Shown piece after piece: positions 35,063 through 43,798 of a stretch of 64,000 bases of DNA. This DNA is from CAZUAQ01 sp964618455 (GTDB taxonomy: Bacteria; Planctomycetota; Phycisphaerae; UBA1845; PWPN01). Location: assembly GCA_964618455.1 (NCBI GenBank), contig CAZUAQ010000006.1:99696-163695 (forward strand). Direction: 5' to 3'. Position 1 is the first letter of the stretch; each line of letters starts with the position of its first letter. The notes below the pieces were generated by a model. That model saw only the letters and a program-made list of their open reading frames with translations, was not told the origin of the DNA and searched no databases. Both the position numbers and the translations under genes were made by a program.

Positions 35063-38000
35063 ATGCGATCGATGAAATCGAGACACAGCATATCTGCATG
35101 GACGGTAACTTGTATTGCCATTCTCGGAATGGCGAATGGACTCAACGCTCAGAATCCTTGCGACGTGCCGGACAACGGTACGGGGACGGTGACCCTGCCT
35201 CCGGCGGGCTGTGAATATCTCAGCCCGGCCGAGGTGCACGAAATCATCGATGGGCTTCCTCCGGGAACGACCATCGAGTTCGCACCGATTCACAAGGAAT
35301 TCATCTGTACTGAGCAGGCTCGGTTTGGTGGATGTCCGCCGCCGGGTGTCTGCGAAGATACAGGTGGAAGCCTTGGTGGGCAGGTGGATTGCTTCGACTC
35401 CATTCTGGAGATGCAGCTCCAGGGGACGGGTGATCTGGCCGGCTTCAACCGTAACATCATTATTCCGATCGCCAGTCAGGTGCATACGGCGCCGCGGAAC
35501 CCGGGTGATCCGATTCAGACCTTCCCGACGGATTTCTTCTTTCTTCAGGGTGAGCTTTTCGGTGATCCCGACTTCCAGCAGCTGACCATCACGGGTGGAA
35601 CCGGATTCGGTTTGCCGAGCCCGGGTCAGACGACGTTGCGCGACTTGGGCAACGGTGACTTCGCGGTCGACAGCTTTTTCGACATCACCTACCAGATTGA
35701 TTTCCAGGGCGCCCCGGGCAGCGCCCTGGAGGGCATGGCCGGCAGCACGTCGGCCACGATTCGGATGTCCACCGGTGACGGCACCGCCTCGGGCGGAGAC
35801 TGTGTGGGCGTCGGCGAAGACTGCTTCGAGACGGTCTGTGACGGCAACACGTTCGTCGACCTGAGTTCGGATCCGATTCCCGCCGGCTTCTTTGATCCCG
35901 GTTCACTGCCTTTTGAGGGCATCATCGAGTTCGGTGGTGGACCTTCACCGATCGATACGATCGTCCAGCGGCTGGACAAGATGTGCTTCCAGCCGCCACC
36001 TTCAACGGTTCAGATTCCCATTGAAATGAAATTCCTGGACCTGGTGAGCTGCCAGCCGATCACGGTAGGCAACAGCGGGGACTGGGATGTCGCGGTCGGT
36101 CTGAGTGGGCCGCAGCCGAACGGGCAGATGGTCGTGACGAAGCTGGACCCCGACGGCGGTGTCTTCGACGCGACGATTCCATTGCAGTTGGTCTACGTGT
36201 TCTCACGCGTCGGCAATCCCGGAGATACTCGCATCCTGGATATGGCAGCGATGGGCTTGCCTCCGGTGCTGCTCCAGTCTGTCGGCACTCCGTGGACGCA
36301 TGACGAGACCCTCGACCAGTGCACGCCTGACGGTTTCTTCGCCGGTGGGAAAAGCAATGATGGTATCGTGTGCTGTGAAGAGACGTGCCACTCTTCGGGT
36401 GGTTCAGCCCCGCACGAGCACTGCACGACGCCTCCGGGCTGCGTGGATTGCCCCGAGGTCTGTGCTCCCGCCACCGATGGTTTCTCCTGTGAGCCCATCA
36501 CCTGCCCCGATCCGAATCAGGAGTGTCTGCCTCGCTGCGTGCGTACCGATCCGCTGACGGGTGCGGTGACGCTGCTGGATTGCGATTGCCGACAGCTGAA
36601 CGAGTGCCAGGTGATCTTCGATCCAGTCGGGGTGCCGGTAGGCAGTGGCGGTGCGACGGCTGAGGCTCAGTCCACGCCGAATCCGTGCGTGGTTGCTGAC
36701 AACGGAACGGGCACGGTCACGCTTCCGCCCGCCGGTTGCGAATACCTGAGCCCAGACGAGGTGCACCAGATCATCGACGGCCTGCCAGCAGGCACGACGC
36801 TTGATCTCGCTCCGATTCACAAGGACTTTATCTGCGAGCAGAATCCGACCGGTACCAGCTTCCCCGGTTGCCCGCCTCCGGGTGTGTGCGAGACGGGTGG
36901 TGGATCGCTGGGTGGCCAGACGGACTGCTTCGTCTCGAACCTGGAACTTCAGATCAACGGGACGGGGGCGCTCGGTGGCTACAACCGTACGCTGACAGTC
37001 CCGGTCCAGTGCCAGGTCGAAACGGCGCCGCGCAATCCGGGTGATCCGGTGCAGACGTTCGATACGCAGATGAACCGCCTCCAGGGCGAGTTGTTCGGCG
37101 ACCCGGACTTCTGCACGCTGCGTGTGACGGGTGGTACCGCCTTCGGTCTGCCGAGTCCGGGATCGACGACGCTGACCGAGTTGCCGGGTGGCAACTTCAA
37201 CGTCGACAGCTTCTTCGACATCACCTACCAGATTGAATTCCAGGGATGTCCTGGAAGCCCGCTGGAAGGGATGGCCGGGACGACGACGGCTACGGTTCGC
37301 ATGTCGACCGGCTCGGTCGGTGGATGCACGGGTGACTGCCCGGCGGGCACGGTCTGTGTCGAGACTAAGACCGTCAATGCCGACGGCTCGATCGACACCT
37401 GCTGTGACTGTGTGCCGGAAGGCGAGACCGAGGCCTGCTGCTTCTCGGACGGCAGCCCGTGTGCGGATCTTGATCCTGCCACGTGTGTGGCCAATGGCGG
37501 TGTACCTCAAGGGCCCGGCACCGATTGCCTCAATACCGACTGCCCGGGTGGACCGTGTGAGCCCCTGCCGGATGGTTCGGGTTGCTCGCAGGCGGATTGC
37601 CCGACGGGCATGGAATGCGTGCCTGTCTGTGCCGAGGTGGATCTGGCCAGTGGCGATGTGTTTGTGACGGCATGCGATTGCAAGCCGATCGACGATTGCC
37701 ACCTCGAACTGGATCCCACCGCAGCAGATGGAACGTCCTCGGGTGGTACGTCTGCCGTGGCTCAAGCCGGTTCAGGCAACCCGTGTGATGTGCCGGACAA
37801 CGGTTCGGGCACGGTCACACTCCCGCCTGCCGGTTGCTCTTACCTGAGCCCGGATGAGGTCCATGAAATCATCGATGGTCTGCCCCCGGGCACGACGATC
37901 GAACTCGAGCCGATCCACACCAACTTCATCTGCCAGGAAGGCGGTAACTTCCCGGGTTGTCCGCCTCCGGGGCTGTGTGAGGAGCCGGGTGGTGGCTTGG

Positions 38001-39046
38001 GTGGTGAAGTGGACTGTTTCAGTTCGCAATTGCAGCTGAACGTGGCGGGGACCGGCAGCCTTGCCGGGTTCAACCGCAGCATCAACGTTCCGGTGCAGTG
38101 CCAGGCGGAGACGGCTCCGCGAACGCCGGGCGATGCCGAACAGACATTTGCCACGCGAATGAACTATCTGCAGGGTGAATTGTTCGGTGATCCCGACTTC
38201 TGCACCCTCCGCATCACGGGTGGTGATGCACTCGGCTTGCCGAGCCCGGGTCAGACGACCCTGACGCAGTTGCCGGGCGGCAATTTCGCGGTGGACAGCT
38301 TCTTTGACATCACCTACCAGATCGAATTCCAGGGATGCCCGGGTTCGGTTCTGGATGGCATGGCGGGCACGACCACGGCGACCATTCGCATGGCGACCGG
38401 CACGGGTCTACCGAAGTGTGTCGGGACCTGCCCGAATGGTACGGTCTGCGAAGAGGTGATCGATCCGATCGGGACGGATCAGGTAGCGATCTGTTGCGAT
38501 TGCGCGGATTGCGTGCCTGAGATAACGGCGGCGGTGTCGCGTGCCTACCATGGCAACAATCCTGCGGTGCGTTATGACATCGACCTGCTCGGGCCGACGA
38601 CGGCGACCGAGATGCGGCGTTGTGATAAGCAGATCGTGGTGACTTTCAATGCCCCGATCGAGCCTTGCGACGGCACGCTGGATTTCGAAGCGGTCTCCAA
38701 TGTGGGCAATATCACGAACCTGTCGATCAACGGCAACGAGCTGACGATCGACCTGGATAATGTGCCCGATCCGTCATGCCTGACGATCAGTCTCCGGGGA
38801 CTTTGCTGCGTCGGGTCGACGACGCCGATGACGCCTGACGAGGTGTCGGTGATCATCCTGGGCGGTGATGCCAATCTCAGCGGCGGTGTCACGGTGATCG
38901 ACCTGTCGGTCATCAAGACGCACGTGGGTGAGAACACCAACGCCACCAACTTCTTCACCGATATGAATTGCAGCGGTGGAATCACGGTGAGCGACCTGAG
39001 TGAGGCGAAGGCCAAGATCGGAGATACCGCTCCGCCTTGTCCGTAA
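35063..39046 (+). CDS. Giant secreted protein with three repeated modules and a C-terminal dockerin-like repeat pair
   Basis: A 1327-residue exported protein. A signal peptide ends near residue 29 (LNAQ). Three ~210-residue modules begin at NPCDVPDNGTGTVTLPPAG-type segments near residues 31, 540 and 906. Between them are cysteine-rich linkers, a unique region after module 1 (about 240-530), and a CCFSDGSPCADL motif near 790-800. A beta-type domain (about 1155-1260) precedes a dockerin-type-I-like end: GGDANLSGGVTVIDLSVIK and MNCSGGITVSDLSEAK, each with Ca-binding Asp/Asn. Dockerins usually tether proteins to cohesins; no cohesin is in the window. The start follows GGGAGG. A strong terminator follows, so it is monocistronic. 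Function unknown; surface or matrix protein likely. Confidence 0.88.
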   Translation: MRSMKSRHSISAWTVTCIAILGMANGLNAQNPCDVPDNGTGTVTLPPAGCEYLSPAEVHEIIDGLPPGTTIEFAPIHKEFICTEQARFGGCPPPGVCEDTGGSLGGQVDCFDSILEMQLQGTGDLAGFNRNIIIPIASQVHTAPRNPGDPIQTFPTDFFFLQGELFGDPDFQQLTITGGTGFGLPSPGQTTLRDLGNGDFAVDSFFDITYQIDFQGAPGSALEGMAGSTSATIRMSTGDGTASGGDCVGVGEDCFETVCDGNTFVDLSSDPIPAGFFDPGSLPFEGIIEFGGGPSPIDTIVQRLDKMCFQPPPSTVQIPIEMKFLDLVSCQPITVGNSGDWDVAVGLSGPQPNGQMVVTKLDPDGGVFDATIPLQLVYVFSRVGNPGDTRILDMAAMGLPPVLLQSVGTPWTHDETLDQCTPDGFFAGGKSNDGIVCCEETCHSSGGSAPHEHCTTPPGCVDCPEVCAPATDGFSCEPITCPDPNQECLPRCVRTDPLTGAVTLLDCDCRQLNECQVIFDPVGVPVGSGGATAEAQSTPNPCVVADNGTGTVTLPPAGCEYLSPDEVHQIIDGLPAGTTLDLAPIHKDFICEQNPTGTSFPGCPPPGVCETGGGSLGGQTDCFVSNLELQINGTGALGGYNRTLTVPVQCQVETAPRNPGDPVQTFDTQMNRLQGELFGDPDFCTLRVTGGTAFGLPSPGSTTLTELPGGNFNVDSFFDITYQIEFQGCPGSPLEGMAGTTTATVRMSTGSVGGCTGDCPAGTVCVETKTVNADGSIDTCCDCVPEGETEACCFSDGSPCADLDPATCVANGGVPQGPGTDCLNTDCPGGPCEPLPDGSGCSQADCPTGMECVPVCAEVDLASGDVFVTACDCKPIDDCHLELDPTAADGTSSGGTSAVAQAGSGNPCDVPDNGSGTVTLPPAGCSYLSPDEVHEIIDGLPPGTTIELEPIHTNFICQEGGNFPGCPPPGLCEEPGGGLGGEVDCFSSQLQLNVAGTGSLAGFNRSINVPVQCQAETAPRTPGDAEQTFATRMNYLQGELFGDPDFCTLRITGGDALGLPSPGQTTLTQLPGGNFAVDSFFDITYQIEFQGCPGSVLDGMAGTTTATIRMATGTGLPKCVGTCPNGTVCEEVIDPIGTDQVAICCDCADCVPEITAAVSRAYHGNNPAVRYDIDLLGPTTATEMRRCDKQIVVTFNAPIEPCDGTLDFEAVSNVGNITNLSINGNELTIDLDNVPDPSCLTISLRGLCCVGSTTPMTPDEVSVIILGGDANLSGGVTVIDLSVIKTHVGENTNATNFFTDMNCSGGITVSDLSEAKAKIGDTAPPCP
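35153..35778 (+). repeat. Module copy 1 in the giant secreted protein
   Basis: Copy 1 of the ~210-codon module. It starts at the NPC...DNGTGTVTLPPAGCEYLS segment and ends near TIRMSTG. It lacks three cysteines shared by copies 2 and 3: SQ instead of CQ before VHTAPR, FQQL instead of FCTL, and GAPGS instead of GCPGS. Confidence 0.8.
36680..37315 (+). repeat. Module copy 2 in the giant secreted protein
   Basis: Copy 2 starts at NPCVVADNGTGTV and ends near TVRMSTG. It matches copy 3 closely, including three extra cysteines and the VDSFFDITYQIEFQGCPGS segment at matching positions, at both protein and DNA level. Confidence 0.82.
37778..38405 (+). repeat. Module copy 3 in the giant secreted protein
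   Basis: Copy 3 starts at NPCDVPDNGSGTV and ends near TIRMATG, again with the three extra cysteines. Copies 2 and 3 are also preceded by similar Cys-rich linkers (an NPC-preceding CDC...C pattern), so the duplicated unit includes linker and module. Confidence 0.82.
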
Positions 39047-39080
39047 GCCCCCGTGAGGTTGCACGTACCCTTACCTTCTT

Positions 39081-39125
39081 CCGGGCCGGATTCACCTGAT
39101 GGTGGGTCCGGCCCGGTTTCTTTTT
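39081..39125 (+). terminator. Rho-independent terminator after the giant secreted protein
   Basis: CCGGGCCGGA (39081-39090) pairs perfectly with TCCGGCCCGG (39107-39116), followed by TTTCTTTTT. Strong, directly downstream of the 39046 stop. Confidence 0.85.
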
Positions 39126-39283
39126 GCGCCGATACGCATCGCCCGTCCTGCTCGCCTGTTGAGGATCATGGTTGCTGGTACTACCATCTCCGTACGGTGA
39201 AATGGAGATGACCTGCGGCGGCGGTTGAGTGATGCGGCGCGGGTGTCCCGGGTGGTGGACTCATTCAGCAAAGGACCGGGTAA

Positions 39284-40261
39284 ATGTCGGAAGGTTATTG
39301 CGTAGGCGTAGATCTTGGCGGGACGAACATCAAGGCAGGCCTGCTGGATGCCGAAGGAAAGATTCTCCACAAATCGAGCGTGCCCACGGAGGTGGATCGC
39401 GGCCGAGACCGGGTCATCGAGAACATTCTGACGGCGGCGGAGAAGAGCGTCTCGGATTCCGGGATTTCCCGCGACCAGGTCAAGGGAATCGGGATCGGCT
39501 CGCCCGGGCCGATGAGCCATCGTCGTGGCATGATCATCAATCCCGGTAATCTCCCATGCATGAAGGACACCCCGCTTCGTGACATCGTCAAGGAGAAAAC
39601 GGACATTCCCACGACGTTGGAGAATGATGCCAACGCAGCCGCCTGGGGTGAGTTCTGGGCCGGGGCGGGCAGGGACGTCAGCGACATGGTGATGTTCACC
39701 CTCGGCACCGGCGTAGGGGGGGGCATCATCACGGACAACAAGCTGTTGCGGGGGTATTACGAAAACGGTGCGGAACTGGGGCACGTCCTGGTGCACCCGG
39801 CGGGGAGACCCTGCTCCTGCGGTCAGAAAGGTTGCGTGGAGGCGTACTCCTCCGCCTATTTTCTCGCCCGCCACGCCGAAGACCTGATCCGGGAAGGAAA
39901 AGCGTCATCCTTGAAGAACAAGGTGGATGCTGGTGAATTGCTCATGGCCGAGGACATCGTCGACGCGCGACGCCAGGGAGACGAACTGGCGATGTTCGTC
40001 TGGGACCGGGCGTGCTATTACCTGGCTGTCATGATCGTCAACATGCAGCACGTGACCAATCCTCAGCGGGTCGTGTTGGCGGGAGGACTGATCGCCGCCG
40101 GTGATGATCTGCTCGATCTTGTCCGCGAACATCACGCGGCGTTGAAGTGGAACCTGCTCGACGACGAGCCGGAGATCTGCTTCGCGACTCTGGGCAACGA
40201 CGCCGGCATTGTCGGTGCCGCCGGCTGTGCGTGGGAAGCACTGCGGACCGGTGAGTGGTAG
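39284..40261 (+). CDS. ROK-family sugar kinase (glucokinase-like)
   Basis: A 325-residue ROK kinase. The N-terminal ATP motif DLGGTNIKAG, the central substrate/ATP segment FTLGTGVGGGI, and the zinc motif GHVLV..CSCGQKGCVEAY (ROK signature 2) are complete, so it is a catalytically plausible glucokinase/N-acetylhexosamine-type kinase. It lies 237 bases after the giant gene and its terminator, so its own promoter is likely. The sugar substrate cannot be decided from sequence alone. Confidence 0.92.
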   Translation: MSEGYCVGVDLGGTNIKAGLLDAEGKILHKSSVPTEVDRGRDRVIENILTAAEKSVSDSGISRDQVKGIGIGSPGPMSHRRGMIINPGNLPCMKDTPLRDIVKEKTDIPTTLENDANAAAWGEFWAGAGRDVSDMVMFTLGTGVGGGIITDNKLLRGYYENGAELGHVLVHPAGRPCSCGQKGCVEAYSSAYFLARHAEDLIREGKASSLKNKVDAGELLMAEDIVDARRQGDELAMFVWDRACYYLAVMIVNMQHVTNPQRVVLAGGLIAAGDDLLDLVREHHAALKWNLLDDEPEICFATLGNDAGIVGAAGCAWEALRTGEW

Positions 40262-40428
40262 CCGTCCATCAATCCATCTATTCTGCCCATCTTCATTTGC
40301 GACCCTGGCAACGTCAAACACGCTCGCTCCCTATCGAGATGCTTTGGGCGGGCTTGGGCGGACCATGGATCAGGGACTAGGATGAGAAAACCCATGATGG
40401 TTTCATCCGCAAGGAGTCCCGTAAGGCC

Positions 40429-42075
40429 ATGAATACTGCTGAATTGCTCGTGAAATGCCTGGAAGCCGAGGGTGTGGAGTATATCTTCGGTGTGCCCGGG
40501 GAAGAGAACGCACACTTCATGATTGCGCTGGAAGACTCGTCGATCCGGTTCATCCTGACACGGCACGAGCAGGGGGCGGCGTTCATGGCGGATGTTTACG
40601 GGCGGCTGACGGGCAAGGCGGGAGTCTGCCTCGGAACGCTCGGGCCGGGCGCCTCCAATCTGGTCACGGGTGTCGCCAACGGCAACATGGATCGCTCTCC
40701 GATGGTCGTCCTCACGGGGCAGGCGGACAGCAAACGCCAGCACAAGGAGAGCCATCAGCACATGGACGTGGTGGGGATGTACGAGCCGCTGACCAAGTGG
40801 TCGACGTCGATTCTTCATCCCGACAACGTACCGGAAGTCGTCCGCAAGGCGTTCAAGCTGGCCACCACGGAAAAACCCGGGGCCTGCCTGATCGAGCTCG
40901 CGGAAGACATTGCCGAACTCCCCGCCACCAAGGAACCCACGCCGCACCGTCCCATCCGTCGCCCCGTACCTTCGTCCGACGCCATCGACACCGCGTGCGA
41001 ATTGATCTGCGCGGCGAAGCGTCCGGTCGTGCTGGCGGGGAACGGGCTGATCCGCCAGCCCGGCGCGGAGGAACTCCGCCGCTTTGCCAAGCAGACGGGC
41101 ATCGGCGTGATCAGCACCTTCATGGGAAAAGGGGCGATCTCACGACATGAAGAAGAGTGCCTGTTCACGATCGGGCTACAGGCAAAGGACGTCGTGGCGT
41201 GCGCGGTCGACGCGGCGGATCTGGTCATCTGCATCGGTTACGACCTGGTCGAGTATCCTCCTCGACTCTGGAACGGGAATGGCAGTAAACGCATCATTCA
41301 CATCGATTTCCAGCCGGCGGAAGTGGACGATCATTATCGTCTGGAGGTGGAACTCATCGGCGACATCGGCCAGGCATTGCGCATGGTCAACGATCGTTTG
41401 TGCATCGAGAAGTTGAACCTGAACATCTCGAGCCAGGCGGCTGTTCGCCGGGACATGCTGGCGGACTTTGCCGAGCACAAGGATGACGAGACGGCGGGAG
41501 CCATCCGCCCGCAGAAGGTGCTCTGGGACGTACGTCAATTCCTGGGCCCGGAGGACATCCTGCTCAGCGACGTGGGTGCACACAAGATGTGGGTGGCGCG
41601 GTACTACCATTGCGAAACTCCGAACACGTGCTTGATCGCCAACGGTTTCTGCTCGATGGGATTCGCGTTGCCCGGGGCGATCGCCGCGCAATTGGTCCAT
41701 CCGGATCGTCGCGTCCTGGCGATCTGTGGGGACGGGGGCTTCCTCATGAATTGCCAGGAGATGGAGACGGCGCGACGTCTTCAGACGCCGATCGTGGCGA
41801 TGGTCTGGGAGGATGGCGGTTACGGTCTGATCTCGTGGAAACAGGACAATGAATTCCACCGCCACACCGATCTGTCCTTCTCGAATCCCGACTGGATCGG
41901 TCTGGCGGAGTCGTTCGGGTGGCGCGGTATGCGTATCGAGCAAAGTGCGGATCTGGGCCAGGGATTGGAAGAGGCTTTCAGTGAAAACACGCCATGCCTG
42001 TTGGCGGTCCCGATCGATTACCGTGAGAACGCGCTGCTGACGAAGCGACTGGGAAATATTGTCTGTCCGATCTGA
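40429..42075 (+). CDS. Thiamine-diphosphate enzyme, acetolactate-synthase-like (catabolic type)
   Basis: A 548-residue ThDP enzyme. The catalytic Glu is in LTRHEQGAAFMA, and the metal/ThDP motif is CGDGGFLMN followed by WEDGGYG. The metal-ligand region reads Glu-Asp-Gly rather than the Asn-Asn of biosynthetic acetohydroxyacid synthases, closer to the Asp of catabolic (AlsS-type) acetolactate synthases. No regulatory ilvN/ilvH subunit follows. An aldehyde dehydrogenase starts 10 bases downstream, so the two form an operon: possibly carboligation or decarboxylation of a 2-oxo acid, then oxidation of an aldehyde. AAGGAG precedes the ATG. Confidence 0.85.
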   Translation: MNTAELLVKCLEAEGVEYIFGVPGEENAHFMIALEDSSIRFILTRHEQGAAFMADVYGRLTGKAGVCLGTLGPGASNLVTGVANGNMDRSPMVVLTGQADSKRQHKESHQHMDVVGMYEPLTKWSTSILHPDNVPEVVRKAFKLATTEKPGACLIELAEDIAELPATKEPTPHRPIRRPVPSSDAIDTACELICAAKRPVVLAGNGLIRQPGAEELRRFAKQTGIGVISTFMGKGAISRHEEECLFTIGLQAKDVVACAVDAADLVICIGYDLVEYPPRLWNGNGSKRIIHIDFQPAEVDDHYRLEVELIGDIGQALRMVNDRLCIEKLNLNISSQAAVRRDMLADFAEHKDDETAGAIRPQKVLWDVRQFLGPEDILLSDVGAHKMWVARYYHCETPNTCLIANGFCSMGFALPGAIAAQLVHPDRRVLAICGDGGFLMNCQEMETARRLQTPIVAMVWEDGGYGLISWKQDNEFHRHTDLSFSNPDWIGLAESFGWRGMRIEQSADLGQGLEEAFSENTPCLLAVPIDYRENALLTKRLGNIVCPI

Positions 42076-42085
42076 AAGGTTTGCC

Positions 42086-43516
42086 ATGTTGAAGGAATCG
42101 TATCCCTACTATCTGGCCAATCGTGCCGCCTCGCCCAACACGGATCTCGAGGTGATCGACAAATACACCGGCGACGTTGCCACGCGCGTCGCCCTGGCGG
42201 ATGCATCGGTCGTGGACCAGGCCATCGCCGCCTCGGTCGAAGCGGTGGAGCCGATGCGGGAGATGGGCGGGTACCAGCGCCAGGCGGTGCTCAAGCATTG
42301 CGTGGATCGGTTCAAGGCGCGCGCCGAGGAATTGGCATTGAGTCTCTGCATCGAGGCGGGCAAGCCGATCCGGGACAGCCGGGGTGAGGTTCAAAGGCTC
42401 ATCGACACATTCGAGATTGCGGCGGAGGAATCGGTACGGATGACGGGAGAAGTGTGGCCGCTGGATCGCACGGAGCGTACCGCGGGTTACCTGGCGATGT
42501 GGAAGCGCGTGCCGATCGGCCCATGTTCGTTCATCTCTCCATTCAACTTCCCGCTGAATCTGGCGGCGCACAAAGTGGCACCGGCGCTGGCGGTGGGATG
42601 TCCGTTCGTGCTCAAGCCGGCCAGCCTGACGCCCATCGGCGCGCTGATCATCGGCGAGGTGCTGGCGGAGGCCGACTTGCCGGAGGGAGCGTTTTCGATT
42701 CTGCCCTGCGCGCGGGATCAGGCCGACGCCTTCGTGCAGGATGATCGGCTGAAGTTCCTGAGTTTCACGGGATCGCACACCGTCGGCTGGGGTCTCAAAG
42801 CGAAGGCGGGGAAGAAGAAAGTGACGCTCGAACTGGGAGGGAACGCGGGCTGCATCATCGACGCGGACGTCGATCTGGATGACGCCATACCGCACGTCAT
42901 CAAGGGGGCCTTCTATCAGTCGGGTCAGAGTTGCATCAGCGTCCAGCGGCTGATGATTCATGCGTCGGTCTATGACGACTTCCGCGATAAAATGGTCGAG
43001 GCCACGAAGCAGCTTCGGACAGGTAATCCTCGAGAAGAGGAGACGTTCATCGGCCCGATGATCTCGGAGAAGGAGGCCAAGCGTTTGCACGGCTGGATCG
43101 AGGAGGCGGTGAATCGAGGAGCGAAGGTCTTGTGCGGTGGAGGGCGTGACGGGGCGATGCTGGAGGCAACCTTGCTGGAGGATGTGCCGCGCGACCTCGA
43201 CATCTGCACGGAGGAGGCGTTCGGTCCGGTGGCGATCCTGTCGCGGTTCGATGACTTTGATGAAGCCCTGGATCAGATCAATGCGAGCACCTACGGTTTG
43301 CAGGCGGGCATTTTTACGCGGGACATCCATAAAGCCCACCGCGCCTGGGACAAACTGGAAGTGGGGGGGGTGATGATCGGGGAAGTGCCCTCGTGGCGGG
43401 CGGACGCGATGCCGTATGGCGGTGTGAAGGATAGCGGTCTGGGTCGCGAGGGTCTCCGCTTTGCCATGGAGGAAATGACCGAGATCCGGTTGATGGTGAT
43501 ACGAAGCCAGCGGTAA
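42086..43516 (+). CDS. NAD(P)-dependent aldehyde dehydrogenase
   Basis: A 476-residue ALDH-superfamily enzyme. Cofactor-binding FISPFNFPLNL and FVLKPAS, catalytic Glu in LELGGNAG, catalytic Cys in SGQSCISVQR, and the C-terminal PYGGVKDSGLGREG are present. It oxidises an aldehyde to the acid; GAPN-like and other class members share these motifs. The ATG at 42086 follows AAAGG; an earlier TTG (42059) lies inside the upstream gene. Co-transcribed with the acetolactate-synthase-like gene. Confidence 0.9.
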   Translation: MLKESYPYYLANRAASPNTDLEVIDKYTGDVATRVALADASVVDQAIAASVEAVEPMREMGGYQRQAVLKHCVDRFKARAEELALSLCIEAGKPIRDSRGEVQRLIDTFEIAAEESVRMTGEVWPLDRTERTAGYLAMWKRVPIGPCSFISPFNFPLNLAAHKVAPALAVGCPFVLKPASLTPIGALIIGEVLAEADLPEGAFSILPCARDQADAFVQDDRLKFLSFTGSHTVGWGLKAKAGKKKVTLELGGNAGCIIDADVDLDDAIPHVIKGAFYQSGQSCISVQRLMIHASVYDDFRDKMVEATKQLRTGNPREEETFIGPMISEKEAKRLHGWIEEAVNRGAKVLCGGGRDGAMLEATLLEDVPRDLDICTEEAFGPVAILSRFDDFDEALDQINASTYGLQAGIFTRDIHKAHRAWDKLEVGGVMIGEVPSWRADAMPYGGVKDSGLGREGLRFAMEEMTEIRLMVIRSQR

Positions 43517-43798
43517 TTTGAAGCGGGCGGGGGGAAGCGGTCATCGTGGGATCCCTGGTCATCAAGCGGTGGGGCGGGTCTCCCCTGACAGTGCAAACCT
43601 CACGGAATTCATTATAATTCCGTTTCTGGCGCGAACTGGGCAGTCGGCTGATTTCCCGTCGATCAGGACGGGAGATGCCGTTCGTCCCCGCAATCAGAAT
43701 CTGTGTAGATCTCAAGCACGAGCGATATTTCGGCCTGCTGCGAACCATGGATACGGCGGGTCACTTGATTCTTATCCGTTTCCGGGAATGAACCTTCG

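Noticed and set aside
36404..37765. A long minus-strand reading frame (~450 codons) opposite the giant secreted protein
   Set aside because: It mirrors the repeat modules codon for codon, has no start-site context and no recognisable domains. Antisense frames are expected opposite GC-rich repeats.
43585..43618. TATAAT near 43613 upstream of pyruvate carboxylase
   Set aside because: No acceptable -35 at 16-18 bases; CTGACA lies 22 bases away, so it was not called as a promoter.
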